Source of the DNA: Salipiger abyssi
GTDB taxonomy: Bacteria > Pseudomonadota > Alphaproteobacteria > Rhodobacterales > Rhodobacteraceae
Assembly (NCBI RefSeq): GCF_001975705.1
Contig: NZ_CP015093.1
Location: 2,480,001-2,544,000, forward strand
DNA length: 64,000 nucleotides
Direction of reading: 5' to 3'
The notes under the pieces were generated by a model. The model did no database searches, was not told where the DNA came from, and worked only from the letters and a program-made list of their open reading frames with translations. Below are positions 33,237-42,371 of the stretch, piece by piece. Each line of letters opens with the position of its first letter. Position 1 is the stretch's first letter. A program made the translations under genes and the position numbers.

Positions 33237-33880
33237 TCCACTTCCACGGCTATTTCCGGTCTTCCAGCGCCTATCGCTGCCGTATCGCCTTCAATCTGAA
33301 GGGGATCGAGTACGATTTCACCTCGGTGCATCTGCGCAAGGATGGCGGGCAGCAGAAGACGCCCGAATTCCGCGCGCTGAACCCGCAGGCGCTGGTCCCG
33401 GCGCTGGAGGAGGGGGATTTCCGCCTCACCCAGTCGCTGGCGATCATCGAATGGCTGGACGAGACCAAGCCGGGTGCAAAGCTGATGCCCGAGGATCCGG
33501 ACCTGCGCGCGCTGGTCCGGGCCTTTTCCCAGGTCATCGCCTGCGATGTGCATCCGCTGCAAAACCTGCGCGTGCTCGATTACCTCAAGGCGGAGTTCAA
33601 CGCCGATCAGGACGCGCTGGATGCCTGGTGCGGGCGCTGGATCGCCGACGGGCTCAACGCCTGCGAGGCGCTGCTGGCGGGCCGTCCGCAAAGCACCTTC
33701 TGCTTTGGCGAGACGCCCTCGCTGGCCGATATCTGCCTGGTGCCGCAGGTGTTTTCCGCCGCGCGGTTCAAGGTCGACATCTCGGGGCTGAGCAACGTCA
33801 ACCGCATCACAGAGGCCTGTAACGCGCTGCCGGCTTTTGCCGATGCGCATCCCAAGACCCAACCCGACAGCGAGGCCTGA
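33233..33880 (+). CDS. Maleylpyruvate/maleylacetoacetate isomerase (zeta GST)
   Basis: The protein has 215 residues. The glutathione S-transferase zeta-class signature is present: the SSSAYRCRIAFNLKGIEYD active-site segment with catalytic Ser/Cys region, NPQALVPALEEGDFRLTQSLAIIEWLDE for glutathione binding, and SLADICLVPQVFSA in the C-terminal domain. It converts maleylpyruvate to fumarylpyruvate with glutathione (nagL-like role in this operon). ATGA overlap with the hydrolase gene shows coupling. Confidence 0.93.
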   Translation: MIHFHGYFRSSSAYRCRIAFNLKGIEYDFTSVHLRKDGGQQKTPEFRALNPQALVPALEEGDFRLTQSLAIIEWLDETKPGAKLMPEDPDLRALVRAFSQVIACDVHPLQNLRVLDYLKAEFNADQDALDAWCGRWIADGLNACEALLAGRPQSTFCFGETPSLADICLVPQVFSAARFKVDISGLSNVNRITEACNALPAFADAHPKTQPDSEA

Positions 33881-33925
33881 TTTCAGGCCACGCTGTTTTA
33901 CCGTCACGAAGAAGGGGGAGCTTCC

Positions 33926-34915
33926 ATGATCTTCGCGAAATTCACCAAATCCGCGCTTGTCGGCGCGCTGATGGCCACCGTGGCCGCTGGCGCGGCCCAG
34001 GCGCGCGAGCTGCGTATGGGGCTGATCACGCCCCCCAGCCACGTCTGGACCAAGGTCGCCAACCGCATCGCCGAGAAGCTGCCCGAGGCCACCGATGGCG
34101 AGCTGACCGTCGCGGTATTCCCGGCCGGCCAGCTCGGCTCTGAGCAGGAGATGTTCCAGCAGCTCTCCGCCGGGCTTCTGGATGCCGGTCTGATGACTGC
34201 CGCCATCACCAGCCTGCGCGCGCCCTCGATGCAGGGCTGGTTCACGCCGCATCTCTTTGCCGACGTGACCGAGGCGCAGGCCGCCGCCGATCTGCCCGCC
34301 GCGCAGAAGATGCTGGACGAGCTGCAACGCGCAAACCTGCACGGCATGGGCTATACCTTTGCCGGCATGCGCCACATCCTGATGCAGGACGCGCCCGCCG
34401 CCTCGGTCGAGGATCTGGCGGACAAGAAGATCCGCATCGTGCCCTTCCCGGCGATGAAAGTCTGGTGGGGCGAGGTCGGCGCGGTGCCGACCCCGGTGAA
34501 CCTCACGCAGGTCTATCAGGCGCTGCAAACCGGCCTGCTCGACGGCATCGACATCGACCTCGACGCGCTTGTCGGGCTCAAGTTCGACGAGGTGGCCAAG
34601 GGGCTGACGATCACCAACCACATGGCATTCCCCTCGGTGATGATGGTGTCGAACCCGACCTGGATGAGCCTCAGCGACGAGCAGAAGGCCGCCTTCCAGG
34701 AGGTCGTGGACGAGGCGCTGGCCTGGGGCTCGGAGAGCCAGGTGACGGCGGAGGAAAGCAACCTCGCCTCGCTTGAGGGCAAGCTGGAGATCCTGCATCT
34801 CGAAGACGGCGAGAGCGCCTTTGCCGCTGCCGACGAGGCGGTGCAGGCGAGCTTTGCGCAATACCCGATCATCGCCGAGTTCCAGAGCGAAGTGAAAGCG
34901 GAGCAGGGCGAGTGA
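33926..34915 (+). CDS. TRAP transporter substrate-binding protein (DctP family)
   Basis: The protein has 329 residues. A signal peptide (cleavage after about residue 27, AAQARE) precedes a DctP fold: LRMGLITPPSHVWTKVANRIAEKLPEATDGELTVAVFPAGQLGSEQEM and a central FPAMKVWWGEVGAVPTPVNLTQVYQALQTGLLDGID. The arginine usually used to bind carboxylates sits in KKIRIVPF. It delivers an organic acid to the membrane permease; position in the operon suggests 3-hydroxybenzoate or a related aromatic acid. The strong AAGGGGGAGC ribosome binding site suits a highly expressed binding protein. Confidence 0.93.
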   Translation: MIFAKFTKSALVGALMATVAAGAAQARELRMGLITPPSHVWTKVANRIAEKLPEATDGELTVAVFPAGQLGSEQEMFQQLSAGLLDAGLMTAAITSLRAPSMQGWFTPHLFADVTEAQAAADLPAAQKMLDELQRANLHGMGYTFAGMRHILMQDAPAASVEDLADKKIRIVPFPAMKVWWGEVGAVPTPVNLTQVYQALQTGLLDGIDIDLDALVGLKFDEVAKGLTITNHMAFPSVMMVSNPTWMSLSDEQKAAFQEVVDEALAWGSESQVTAEESNLASLEGKLEILHLEDGESAFAAADEAVQASFAQYPIIAEFQSEVKAEQGE

Positions 34916-35406
34916 GTTACCTTCCCGCTCTTTCGGGCGGGCTGGTCCGGCTGGAACGCTGGGCCAGCCGGGCCCTTGTCATCCTCTTCGTGGGGCTGAT
35001 CGTGACCAATGTGGCGATGCGCTATCTCGCCGGCAAACCCATCGTCTATGCCGAGGAGCTGGCGGCGATCCTGCTGGTCTGGCTGACGCTGGTGGCGGTC
35101 TCGATCTCGATCCGCGACAAGGCGCAGATCGGCGTGACGCTGCTGGTCGACAGGCTGCCCCGCGTGGCGCAGCCCTGGATCGACGCGCTGGTCTGGGCGC
35201 TGATCGCGGGCATGCTGGCGATCCTGCTGAACGCGGGCATCGGCTGGGTGCGCTCGCCCGCCGTCGAGTTCGAGCAGATCATCACCACCGGCTGGCCCAA
35301 GGCGCCGTTCTTTTACATTTTCCCGATCTTCTGCGCCACCGCGCTCATCCATGTGCTGGGCCATCTGGCGGAGTCCATCGGCAAGCTGACGGGGAGGCTG
35401 GCGTGA
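34912..35406 (+). CDS. TRAP transporter small permease (DctQ family)
   Basis: The protein has 164 residues with four membrane helices, including VILFVGLIVTNVAMRYLAGKPIVYAEELAAILLVWLTLVAVSISI, the hallmark of DctQ, followed by DKAQIGVTLLVDRLP. It pairs with the large permease. Overlaps of 4 bases with the genes on both sides show tight translational coupling. Confidence 0.92.
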   Translation: MSYLPALSGGLVRLERWASRALVILFVGLIVTNVAMRYLAGKPIVYAEELAAILLVWLTLVAVSISIRDKAQIGVTLLVDRLPRVAQPWIDALVWALIAGMLAILLNAGIGWVRSPAVEFEQIITTGWPKAPFFYIFPIFCATALIHVLGHLAESIGKLTGRLA

Positions 35407-36665
35407 CCGGCGGTGTCTTTCTCGGGCTGATGCTCATCGGCATGCCCATCGCCTTCGTGCTGATCGGGGCCACGCTCGCCTTCGTGGCGTTTTCGGGCAA
35501 TGTGGCGATCCTTTCGGCGATCCCGCAGATCGCCTTCGGCTCGGTCGAGAATTTCGACCTGCTGGCCATTCCGCTCTTTGTGTTGCTGGGCGAGATCATG
35601 AACGAAAGCGGGCTGACGCGGCGGATCATTCTCGCCGTGCGGGTCTGGCTGACGCGGGTGCCGCACAATCTGGTCATCGTGAACCTGATCTCGAACCTGG
35701 CGCTGGCGGCGATCATGGGCTCGGCCACCGCGCAGATGGCGGTGATGAGCCGCGTCGTGGTGCCCGAGATGGAGCGCGACGGCTACAAGCGCGGCTACGC
35801 GGCGGGGCTGACCGCTTCGGCGGGGCTGCTGGGGCCGATCATCCCGCCCTCCATGGTGTTCATCATCTATGGCGTGATCGCGCAGGTCTCGATTGCCGAG
35901 ATGTTCACGGCGGGTATCATGCCGGGGCTGATGCTCTTTGTCTTCATGGTGTCGATCGCCATGTGGCAGGCCGGGCGCAATCACAATCCGCTGGCGGCGG
36001 GGGCGGGGCTGCCCGACATCCCGCGCTGGAAGGCGACGCTGCCGGGGCTCGCGACCTTGCTGATCCCGCTGACCATCGTGGGCGGCATCTCGGCCGGCAT
36101 CTTCACCCCCACCGAAAGTGCGGCGGCGGCCATCGTGGTGGCGCTGATCTTCGGCGGGCTGATCTTCCGCGAGCTGTCGCTGAGATCCATCCCCGCGATC
36201 ATCGACCGCACCGTGATCAATTCGGCCATCGTGCTGTTCCTGATCATGGCGGCCAAGATCTTTGGCTGGGTGCTGACCTATAATCAGATCCCGCAGGCGG
36301 TGGCGGCCTTCATCACCTCGCTGTCGGACGATCCCATCATCTTCATGCTGCTGATCATGGTGGCGCTGACCGCCGTGGGCATGTTCCTCGACGGGATCGC
36401 GGCGCTGATCATCCTGACGCCGATCCTGCTGCCGGTGGCAACGATGCAATACGGCATCGACCCGATCCAGTTCGGCGTGATGATGAGCCTCACGCTGGTG
36501 CTGGGGCTGCTGACCCCGCCGGTGGGCACCGGGCTTTATATCGCAGCGGCGCTGTCCAAGGTGCCGATCCTCACCCTGTCGCGGCTGGTCGTGCCCTATG
36601 TGCTGGCAACCGTGCTGGTCATCCTGTCCGTGATCTTCATCCCCTGGATGGTCCATCCGTTCTAG
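35403..36665 (+). CDS. TRAP transporter large permease (DctM family)
   Basis: The protein has 420 residues and about twelve membrane helices. Family landmarks include GMPIAFVLIGATLAFVAF, AIPLFVLLGEIMNESGLTRRI, the GSATAQMAVMSRVVVPEM helix hairpin, GPIIPPSMVFIIYGVIAQVSIAEMFTAGIMPG and TPPVGTGLYIAAALSKVPI. It carries out sodium-driven uptake with DctQ, fed by the DctP protein. Start is a GTG at 35403 overlapping the DctQ stop. Confidence 0.93.
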   Translation: MTGGVFLGLMLIGMPIAFVLIGATLAFVAFSGNVAILSAIPQIAFGSVENFDLLAIPLFVLLGEIMNESGLTRRIILAVRVWLTRVPHNLVIVNLISNLALAAIMGSATAQMAVMSRVVVPEMERDGYKRGYAAGLTASAGLLGPIIPPSMVFIIYGVIAQVSIAEMFTAGIMPGLMLFVFMVSIAMWQAGRNHNPLAAGAGLPDIPRWKATLPGLATLLIPLTIVGGISAGIFTPTESAAAAIVVALIFGGLIFRELSLRSIPAIIDRTVINSAIVLFLIMAAKIFGWVLTYNQIPQAVAAFITSLSDDPIIFMLLIMVALTAVGMFLDGIAALIILTPILLPVATMQYGIDPIQFGVMMSLTLVLGLLTPPVGTGLYIAAALSKVPILTLSRLVVPYVLATVLVILSVIFIPWMVHPF

Positions 36666-36740
36666 GGCGGACCACCTGAAATCCCCCCACCCAAGAGACT
36701 CCGGCCCGGACCCGTCCTGGCCGAACAGAGGAGATTTGCC

Positions 36741-37952
36741 ATGACCCAAGACCTTCCCATCCTGATCGCCGGCGGCGGCATCGGCGGGCTTGCCACCGCC
36801 ATCGGCCTCGCGCAAAAGGGCTTCCGCTCGCTGGTGCTGGAGCGCGCGCCCGAGCTGGGCGAGATCGGCGCCGGCATCCAGCTTGGCCCCAACGCCTTTC
36901 ACGCCTTCGATTATCTCGGCGTGGGCGACGAGGCGCGCGAGCTGGCGGTCTATATCGACAATCTGCGCCTGATGGATGCCATCGCCGGCACCGAGATCAC
37001 CCGCATCCCGCTGGACGAGACCTTCCGTGCCCGGTTCAAGAACCCCTATGCGGTGATCCACCGGGGCGATCTGCACAGCGTCTTCCTGCGCGCCTGCGAG
37101 GCGCATCCGCTGGTCGAGCTGCGCACCTCCGCCGAGGTCGCCGATTACGAGCAGGACGGCAGCACCGCGACCGCGATCCTCGCCGACGGAGAGCGGGTCA
37201 CCGGCCATATGCTGGTGGGCGCGGACGGGCTCTGGTCGAACATCCGCAAGCGCCTCGTGGGCGACGGCGCGCCGCGCGTCTCCGGCCACACCACCTATCG
37301 CTCGGTGATCCCCACCGAGGACATGCCCGAGGATCTGCGCTGGAACGCGGCGACGCTTTGGGCCGGGCCGAAATGCCACATCGTGCATTACCCGCTCAAG
37401 GGCTGGAAGCAGTTCAACCTCGTGGTGACCTATCACAACGACGCACCCTCGCCCGAGGCGGGTGTCAGTGTCACCCATGAGGAGGTGAAGCTGGGCTTCG
37501 AGCATGTGGCGCCGGTGGCCCGCCAGATCATCGACCGGGGACAGAACTGGAAGCGCTGGGTGCTTTGCGACCGCGATCCGGTGTCGAATTGGGTCGACGG
37601 GCGCGTGGTGCTCTTGGGCGATGCGGCGCACCCGATGCTGCAATATTTCGCGCAGGGCGCCTGTATGGCGATGGAGGACGCGGTGGCGCTCGCCCATTGC
37701 ATGGAATCCTATGACGATCTTAGCACGGCGTTCAGCACCTATCAGGATCTGCGCGAGCTGCGCACCGCGCGGGTGCAGCTGCAATCGCGCGAGATCGGCC
37801 AGCATGTCTATCACCCCGCCGGCGCCCATGCAGAGCTGCGCAACGCGGTGATGAGCGCGAAATCGCCGGAGAACTGGTACGATATCGTCGACTGGCTCTA
37901 TGGCTCCACCGGGCTGGAAGGCGCGGTTTCGGCGGAGACGCACAAGCGCTGA
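36741..37952 (+). CDS. 3-Hydroxybenzoate 6-hydroxylase (FAD monooxygenase)
   Basis: The protein has 403 residues. Group A flavoprotein monooxygenase motifs are the N-terminal GGGIGGLATAIGLAQKG (FAD ADP-binding), the DG-type GADGLWSNIRKRLVG and the GDAAHPMLQYFAQGACMAMEDA ribityl-binding segment. The GEIGAGIQLGPNAFHAFDYLGVG and YAVIHRGDLHSVFL stretches fit the salicylate/3-hydroxybenzoate 6-hydroxylase group. With gentisate dioxygenase in the same operon, para-hydroxylation of 3-hydroxybenzoate to gentisate using NADH is the best call; salicylate 5-hydroxylation is normally done by a different enzyme type. Confidence 0.9.
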   Translation: MTQDLPILIAGGGIGGLATAIGLAQKGFRSLVLERAPELGEIGAGIQLGPNAFHAFDYLGVGDEARELAVYIDNLRLMDAIAGTEITRIPLDETFRARFKNPYAVIHRGDLHSVFLRACEAHPLVELRTSAEVADYEQDGSTATAILADGERVTGHMLVGADGLWSNIRKRLVGDGAPRVSGHTTYRSVIPTEDMPEDLRWNAATLWAGPKCHIVHYPLKGWKQFNLVVTYHNDAPSPEAGVSVTHEEVKLGFEHVAPVARQIIDRGQNWKRWVLCDRDPVSNWVDGRVVLLGDAAHPMLQYFAQGACMAMEDAVALAHCMESYDDLSTAFSTYQDLRELRTARVQLQSREIGQHVYHPAGAHAELRNAVMSAKSPENWYDIVDWLYGSTGLEGAVSAETHKR

Positions 37953-38264
37953 GCGTTGTGGCCTGGAGGGGGCGGGCAATCTTGCCCGTCCAAAGCCTTT
38001 TCGCAGGCTCAACGCGAGCCGGGCCCAGCGGCGGCCCGTGGGCTGACGCGCTGACTGAGGAATCCCTTGATTTATCCTAGCCAGATCCGAATGACCTCGA
38101 AGCTGTGCGATGAAGTCACCAAAGCGGCAGCCCGCCCGAACGGGCAGCCGCTGGGCCCGGCGGCCTGCGGCCTTGTTCCGGGTCAGAGGCGCGGGGACTG
38201 ACTGCGGTCTGAAAAACGTTGCCCGTACAGTGGCAAAGATACCGAAAGTGAACGGAAGAGCCGC
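37953..38264. other. 312-bp gene-free stretch after the gentisate operon
   Basis: Between two converging genes lies copy B of the two-hairpin element (37970-38180) and about 80 bases of tail with no recognisable terminator or frame. Confidence 0.6.
37970..38180. repeat. Two-hairpin dispersed element, copy B
   Basis: A small hairpin (GGGCGGGCAA..TTGCCCGTCC, 37970-37991) is followed by a long one. Arms at 38018-38038 and 38141-38161 pair over 21 positions with one mismatch and enclose about 100 bases. The loop contains GATTTATCCTAGCC and ATCCGAATGACCTCGA, close to copy A, and the same GGCCTGCGGCCTTGTTCCG tail follows. Arm sequence differs from copy A while pairing is kept. Confidence 0.75.
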
Positions 38265-40190
38265 TCACGCCTGACGGCTGAGCATCTCCACCCCCAGCAC
38301 CGTCAGCACCTTTTCCTCGATATGCTTCGCGTCGAGCCCGGCGCTTTCATACATATCGTCGGGGCTGGCGTGGTCGATGAACGTATCGGGCAGCACCATG
38401 GAGCGGAATTTCAGCCCGCGGTCGAACACCCCCTCGTCCGACAGCAATTGCGCCACATGGCTGCCGAAGCCGCCCACGGCGCCTTCCTCGATGGTGATCA
38501 GCGCCTCATGCTCCGCGGCCAGCCGCAGGATCAGCTCGCGGTCGAGCGGCTTGGCAAAGCGGGCATCCGCAACGCTGGGCGAAATCCCCCGCGCTTCGAG
38601 CTTTTCGCAGGCCTTCATCACTTCGGAGAGCCGCGTGCCGAAGCTGAGCAGCGCCACGCGCTTGCCCTCCCGGATCATCCGGCCCTTGCCGATCTCCAGC
38701 AGCTCGCCCTTTTCCGGCATCTCGACGCCCGATCCCTCGCCGCGCGGATAGCGGAAGGCGATGGGGCCGTCGTCATGCGCGGCGGCGGTGGCGACCATGT
38801 GCTTGAGCTCCGCCTCATCGGCGGCGGCCATCACCACCATGCCCGGCAGGTTCGCCATATAGGCGATGTCGAAGGCGCCCGCATGGGTGGCGCCGTCTGC
38901 CCCCACCAGCCCGGCGCGGTCGATGGCGAAGCGCACCGGCAGGCGCTGGATCGCAACGTCATGCACGACCTGGTCGTAGCCGCGTTGCAGGAAGGTGGAA
39001 TACATCGCGCAGAAGGGCCGCATCCCGCCCGCCGCGAGCCCGGCGGAGAAGGTCACCCCGTGCTGCTCGGCAATGGCCACGTCGAACACCCGCGAGGGGT
39101 AGCGCTCGGCCATGAGGTCGAGCCCGGTGCCGTCGGGCATGGCGGCGGTCACCGCGCAGATCCGCGGATCCTCGGCGGCAAGCCGCGTCAGCTCACGGGC
39201 AAAGACCTTGGTGTAGGAGGGCGCGTTGGAGGGCGCTTTCTTCTGCTCGCCGGTGGCCACGTCGAACTTGGCGCGGGCATGGCCCTTGTCGGCGGCGCCC
39301 TCGGCGGGGGCATAGCCCTTGCCCTTGGTGGTCAGCATATGCAGCAGGATCGGCCCGCTGGCGCGCGCCTTGACCGTGCGCAGCACCGGCAAGAGCTGGT
39401 GCAAATCGTGCCCGTCGAGCGGCCCGATATAGGAAAAGCCCATCTCTTCGAAGAGCGTGCCACCCACGGCCATGCCCTTGAGCATTTCCTTGGCGCGCTT
39501 GGCGCCTTCGCGGAAGGGCTCGGGCAGCAGCGACACGGCGCCCTTGGCGGCGGCTTTCAGATCCTGAAACGGCGCCTCGGCATAGAGCCGCGAGAGATAG
39601 GAGGACATCGCACCGGTGGGCGGCGCGATGGACATCTCGTTATCGTTCAGGATGACGATCAGGCGCTTTTTCAGGTGGCCGGCATTGTTCATCGCCTCAT
39701 AGGCCATGCCCGCCGACATCGCGCCATCGCCGATCACGGCAATCGCATCGCCCGCGCCGGTGTCGCAGACCCCGCCGAGATCGCGCGCCACGGCAAAGCC
39801 GAGCGCGGCGGAAATCGAGGTGGAGCTGTGGCCGGCGCCGAACGGATCGAAGGGGCTTTCGCTGCGCTTGGTAAAGCCCGAGAGCCCGTCTTTCTGGCGG
39901 ATGGTCCGGATACGCTCGCGGCGCCCGGTGAGGATCTTGTGCGGATAGGCCTGATGGCTCACATCCCAGATGATCTTGTCGCGCGGCGTGTCGAACACCG
40001 CGTGCAGCGCCACGGTCAGCTCGACCACCCCAAGCCCGGCGCCGAGATGGCCGCCGGTTTCCGACACCGCCGAAATGGTCTCCGCCCGCAGCTCATGGGC
40101 GAGCTGATCCAGCTCGGCATCCGAGAAGCGTTTGAGATCGGCGGGAGTGGCGACCTTGTCGAGCAGCGGTGTTTGGGGCTTGTGAGGCAT
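38265..40190 (-). CDS. dxs: 1-Deoxy-D-xylulose-5-phosphate synthase
   Basis: The protein has 641 residues, the normal DXS length. Thiamine diphosphate motif [18 protein letters not shown] near residue 150, then [13 protein letters not shown], the transketolase pyrimidine domain ([18 protein letters not shown]) and C-terminal transketolase domain ([23 protein letters not shown]) are all present. It condenses pyruvate and glyceraldehyde 3-phosphate in the first step of the MEP isoprenoid pathway. It lies downstream of ispA in one operon. ATG 40190 has an AAGGGA ribosome binding site; a GTG at 40205 is also in frame. Confidence 0.97.
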   Translation of the reverse strand: MPHKPQTPLLDKVATPADLKRFSDAELDQLAHELRAETISAVSETGGHLGAGLGVVELTVALHAVFDTPRDKIIWDVSHQAYPHKILTGRRERIRTIRQKDGLSGFTKRSESPFDPFGAGHSSTSISAALGFAVARDLGGVCDTGAGDAIAVIGDGAMSAGMAYEAMNNAGHLKKRLIVILNDNEMSIAPPTGAMSSYLSRLYAEAPFQDLKAAAKGAVSLLPEPFREGAKRAKEMLKGMAVGGTLFEEMGFSYIGPLDGHDLHQLLPVLRTVKARASGPILLHMLTTKGKGYAPAEGAADKGHARAKFDVATGEQKKAPSNAPSYTKVFARELTRLAAEDPRICAVTAAMPDGTGLDLMAERYPSRVFDVAIAEQHGVTFSAGLAAGGMRPFCAMYSTFLQRGYDQVVHDVAIQRLPVRFAIDRAGLVGADGATHAGAFDIAYMANLPGMVVMAAADEAELKHMVATAAAHDDGPIAFRYPRGEGSGVEMPEKGELLEIGKGRMIREGKRVALLSFGTRLSEVMKACEKLEARGISPSVADARFAKPLDRELILRLAAEHEALITIEEGAVGGFGSHVAQLLSDEGVFDRGLKFRSMVLPDTFIDHASPDDMYESAGLDAKHIEEKVLTVLGVEMLSRQA

Positions 40191-40205
40191 GGCGTCCCTT
40201 GGCAC

Positions 40206-41075
40206 TCAGTTCCGGCGGGAGATAACGAAACGGGCGGCCTCCCGCAAGGTATCGGCCCGTTTACCATAGGGAGATAGGGCGTCGCAGGCCTCTGTCACAA
40301 GGGTTTGTGCACGCGCCTTTGCGCCGTCGAGCCCGAGCAGCGACACAAAGGTCGCCTTGCCGCGATCCGCATCCTTGCCGACCGCCTTGCCGACCGTCGC
40401 CGCGTCGCCCTCGACATCGAGAATGTCGTCGGCGATCTGGAAGGCGAGCCCGAGGCCCTGCGCATAGGCGGTGAGTGGTGCCAGATCGGCCTCAGCCAGC
40501 CGCGCGCCGGCCTCTGCCGACCACAGGATCAGCGCGCCGGTCTTGCCGGCCTGAAGGGCGGTGATCTCGTCCAGCGTGAGCGGCGTGGCGGTGCTTTCGG
40601 CGGCCATGTCCAGCGCCTGTCCCAGCACCATGCCGCGCGCCCCCGCCGCCCGCGCAAGGCTCAGCGTCAGATCGGCGCGCACCTCGGCGCGCTCATGGCA
40701 GCGCGGGTCCCCCAGCATCTCGAAACCGAGCGCCTGGAGCGCGTCGCCCGCCAGCACGGCGGTCGCCTCGTCCCATTTGCGATGCACCGTCGGCAGGCCC
40801 CGGCGCAGCGCGTCGTCGTCCATGCAGGGCAGATCGTCATGCACGAGGCTGTAGGCGTGGATCGCCTCGATGGCACAGGCGGGCCAGAGCGCCTGCGCCT
40901 GCGGTACCTCGTGCAGCCGGGCGCTTTCCAGCACCAGCCAGCCGCGCAGACCCTTGCCGCCGGTCACCGCGTAGCGCATCGCATGGGTCACCGGCAGATC
41001 GGCGAAACCGCTCAGCACCATGTCGAAATGGTCGGCCACGGCGCCTGCGCCGGCCTCCAGAGACTCGCTGAACAT
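40206..41075 (-). CDS. ispA: Polyprenyl (farnesyl) diphosphate synthase
   Basis: The protein has 289 residues. Both aspartate-rich motifs are present: YSLVHDDLPCMDDDALRRG (first) and FQIADDILDVEG (second), along with GGKGLRGWLVLESARL and AGKTGALI. It condenses IPP with DMAPP/GPP to make FPP, feeding quinones, carotenoids and undecaprenol. It sits between xseB and dxs, the usual alphaproteobacterial order. Confidence 0.95.
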   Translation of the reverse strand: MFSESLEAGAGAVADHFDMVLSGFADLPVTHAMRYAVTGGKGLRGWLVLESARLHEVPQAQALWPACAIEAIHAYSLVHDDLPCMDDDALRRGLPTVHRKWDEATAVLAGDALQALGFEMLGDPRCHERAEVRADLTLSLARAAGARGMVLGQALDMAAESTATPLTLDEITALQAGKTGALILWSAEAGARLAEADLAPLTAYAQGLGLAFQIADDILDVEGDAATVGKAVGKDADRGKATFVSLLGLDGAKARAQTLVTEACDALSPYGKRADTLREAARFVISRRN

Positions 41076-41081
41076 GGGGTG

Positions 41082-41324
41082 TCAGAGCCCTTCGGCGGCT
41101 TTCAGACCGGCGGGCTGGCCCTCGGCGTCTAGGGTGATCTGGGCGACCTTCTCCTCGGCGTCCTTGAGCTTTTTCTCGCAATGCGCCTTGAGCTTGGCGC
41201 CGCGCGTATAGAGGTCGATGGACTGATCCAGCGGCACCTCGCCGCGTTCGAGCTGGTTCACCACCTGTTCCAGCTCGGCCATGGCCTGCTCGAAACTCAT
41301 CTCCTCGACCGGCGTGTCGCTCAT
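41082..41324 (-). CDS. xseB: Exodeoxyribonuclease VII small subunit
   Basis: The protein has 80 residues: SFEQAMAELEQVVNQLERGEVPLDQSIDLYTRGAKLKAHCEKKLKDAEEKV is the complete helical XseB domain. It forms the multi-copy small subunit of exonuclease VII, which degrades single-stranded DNA. The large subunit xseA is not in the window. It overlaps the HDAC-like gene by 4 bases and precedes ispA by 6. Confidence 0.96.
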   Translation of the reverse strand: MSDTPVEEMSFEQAMAELEQVVNQLERGEVPLDQSIDLYTRGAKLKAHCEKKLKDAEEKVAQITLDAEGQPAGLKAAEGL

Positions 41325-42247
41325 TTTCCTGCCTCGATCAGTTCTTCCACATGCGCCTTGGCCGACGCGGCCAGCGCGGAAAGATCATAGCCGCCTTCCA
41401 GCAGGGAGACCACCCGCCCGCGCGCATGTTCCGCCGCGATCCGGCAGAGCTCGTGCGTGAGCCAGCGGAAATCCTCCGTCGACCAGGCGAGCTGCGCCAG
41501 CGGGTCGTCGCGATGCGCGTCGAAGCCGGCGGACATCACGATCAGGTTGGGCTTGAACGCGGCGAGCCGTGGAAAGGCGTCGCGCCGATAGGCGGCGCGC
41601 ATCTCGTCGCCGCCGCTGCCCGGGGGCAGGGGGATGTTCAGCACATTGTCATGGCCGCCGCGCTCGGTGGCGGCGCCGCTGCCCGGCCAGAGCGGAAATT
41701 GCTGCGACGAGATCAGCAGCGCGCGCGGCTCGTCCCAAAGCAGATCCTGCGTGCCGTTGCCGTGATGCACGTCGAAATCCACCACCGCCACGCGTTCGAT
41801 TCCGTGATGGTCGAGCGCGTATGTCGCCGCGAGCGCCGCGTTGCCGAACAGACAGAACCCCATGGGTTTCTCGCGCTCCGCATGGTGGCCGGGCGGGCGC
41901 GTGGCGCAGAAGGCATTCGCCACCTCGCGCGAGATCACCGCATCGACGGCGCGAATCGCCGCCCCCGCCGCGCGCCGCGCCGCCCGCATCGAGCCGGGCG
42001 ACATCCAGGTGTCTTCGTCGAGCGGATGCTCGCCCGCTTCGGGCTCGGCAGCCTTGATGCGGTCGATATAGCGCTGCGGATGGACACGGGCGAGATCGGC
42101 ATCGCTGGCCGGCGGTGCCGCCAGTCGCAAGAGATCGAGCGGGGCCAGCGCGTGCAGCACATGGTCGAGCCGGGCGACCTGCTCGGGATGGCCCGCCGGC
42201 GTGACGTGATCCAGGCAATCGGCGTGGGTGATCAGCGCGGTTGTCAT
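41321..42247 (-). CDS. Histone deacetylase family protein
   Basis: The protein has 308 residues with the arginase/deacetylase fold: RPPGHHAEREKPMGFCLFGN with the catalytic HH pair, VVDFDVHHGNGTQDLLW supplying zinc ligands, SSQQFPLWPGSG, and VMSAGFDAHRDDPLA. Bacterial members act as acetylpolyamine or acetoin-related amidohydrolases or lysine deacetylases; the specific substrate is unknown. It is first in the xseB-ispA-dxs run, but functionally unrelated. Confidence 0.92.
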   Translation of the reverse strand: MTTALITHADCLDHVTPAGHPEQVARLDHVLHALAPLDLLRLAAPPASDADLARVHPQRYIDRIKAAEPEAGEHPLDEDTWMSPGSMRAARRAAGAAIRAVDAVISREVANAFCATRPPGHHAEREKPMGFCLFGNAALAATYALDHHGIERVAVVDFDVHHGNGTQDLLWDEPRALLISSQQFPLWPGSGAATERGGHDNVLNIPLPPGSGGDEMRAAYRRDAFPRLAAFKPNLIVMSAGFDAHRDDPLAQLAWSTEDFRWLTHELCRIAAEHARGRVVSLLEGGYDLSALAASAKAHVEELIEAGK

Positions 42248-42371
42248 GACGGAGCCTCCCCGACCTCAATCCACGACAGGATTCCGCGAATGCCGCGCCC
42301 GGGCAAGCCGCGATTTGCGGAGATTTGAGCCGCATTGCCCGGATCGCGCGGATCGGCCGAAAAAGCGGCGC

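Noticed and set aside
38162..38260. A terminator for the gentisate operon in the repeat tail.
   Set aside because: No stem with a T tract was found; only the repeat hairpins are present.
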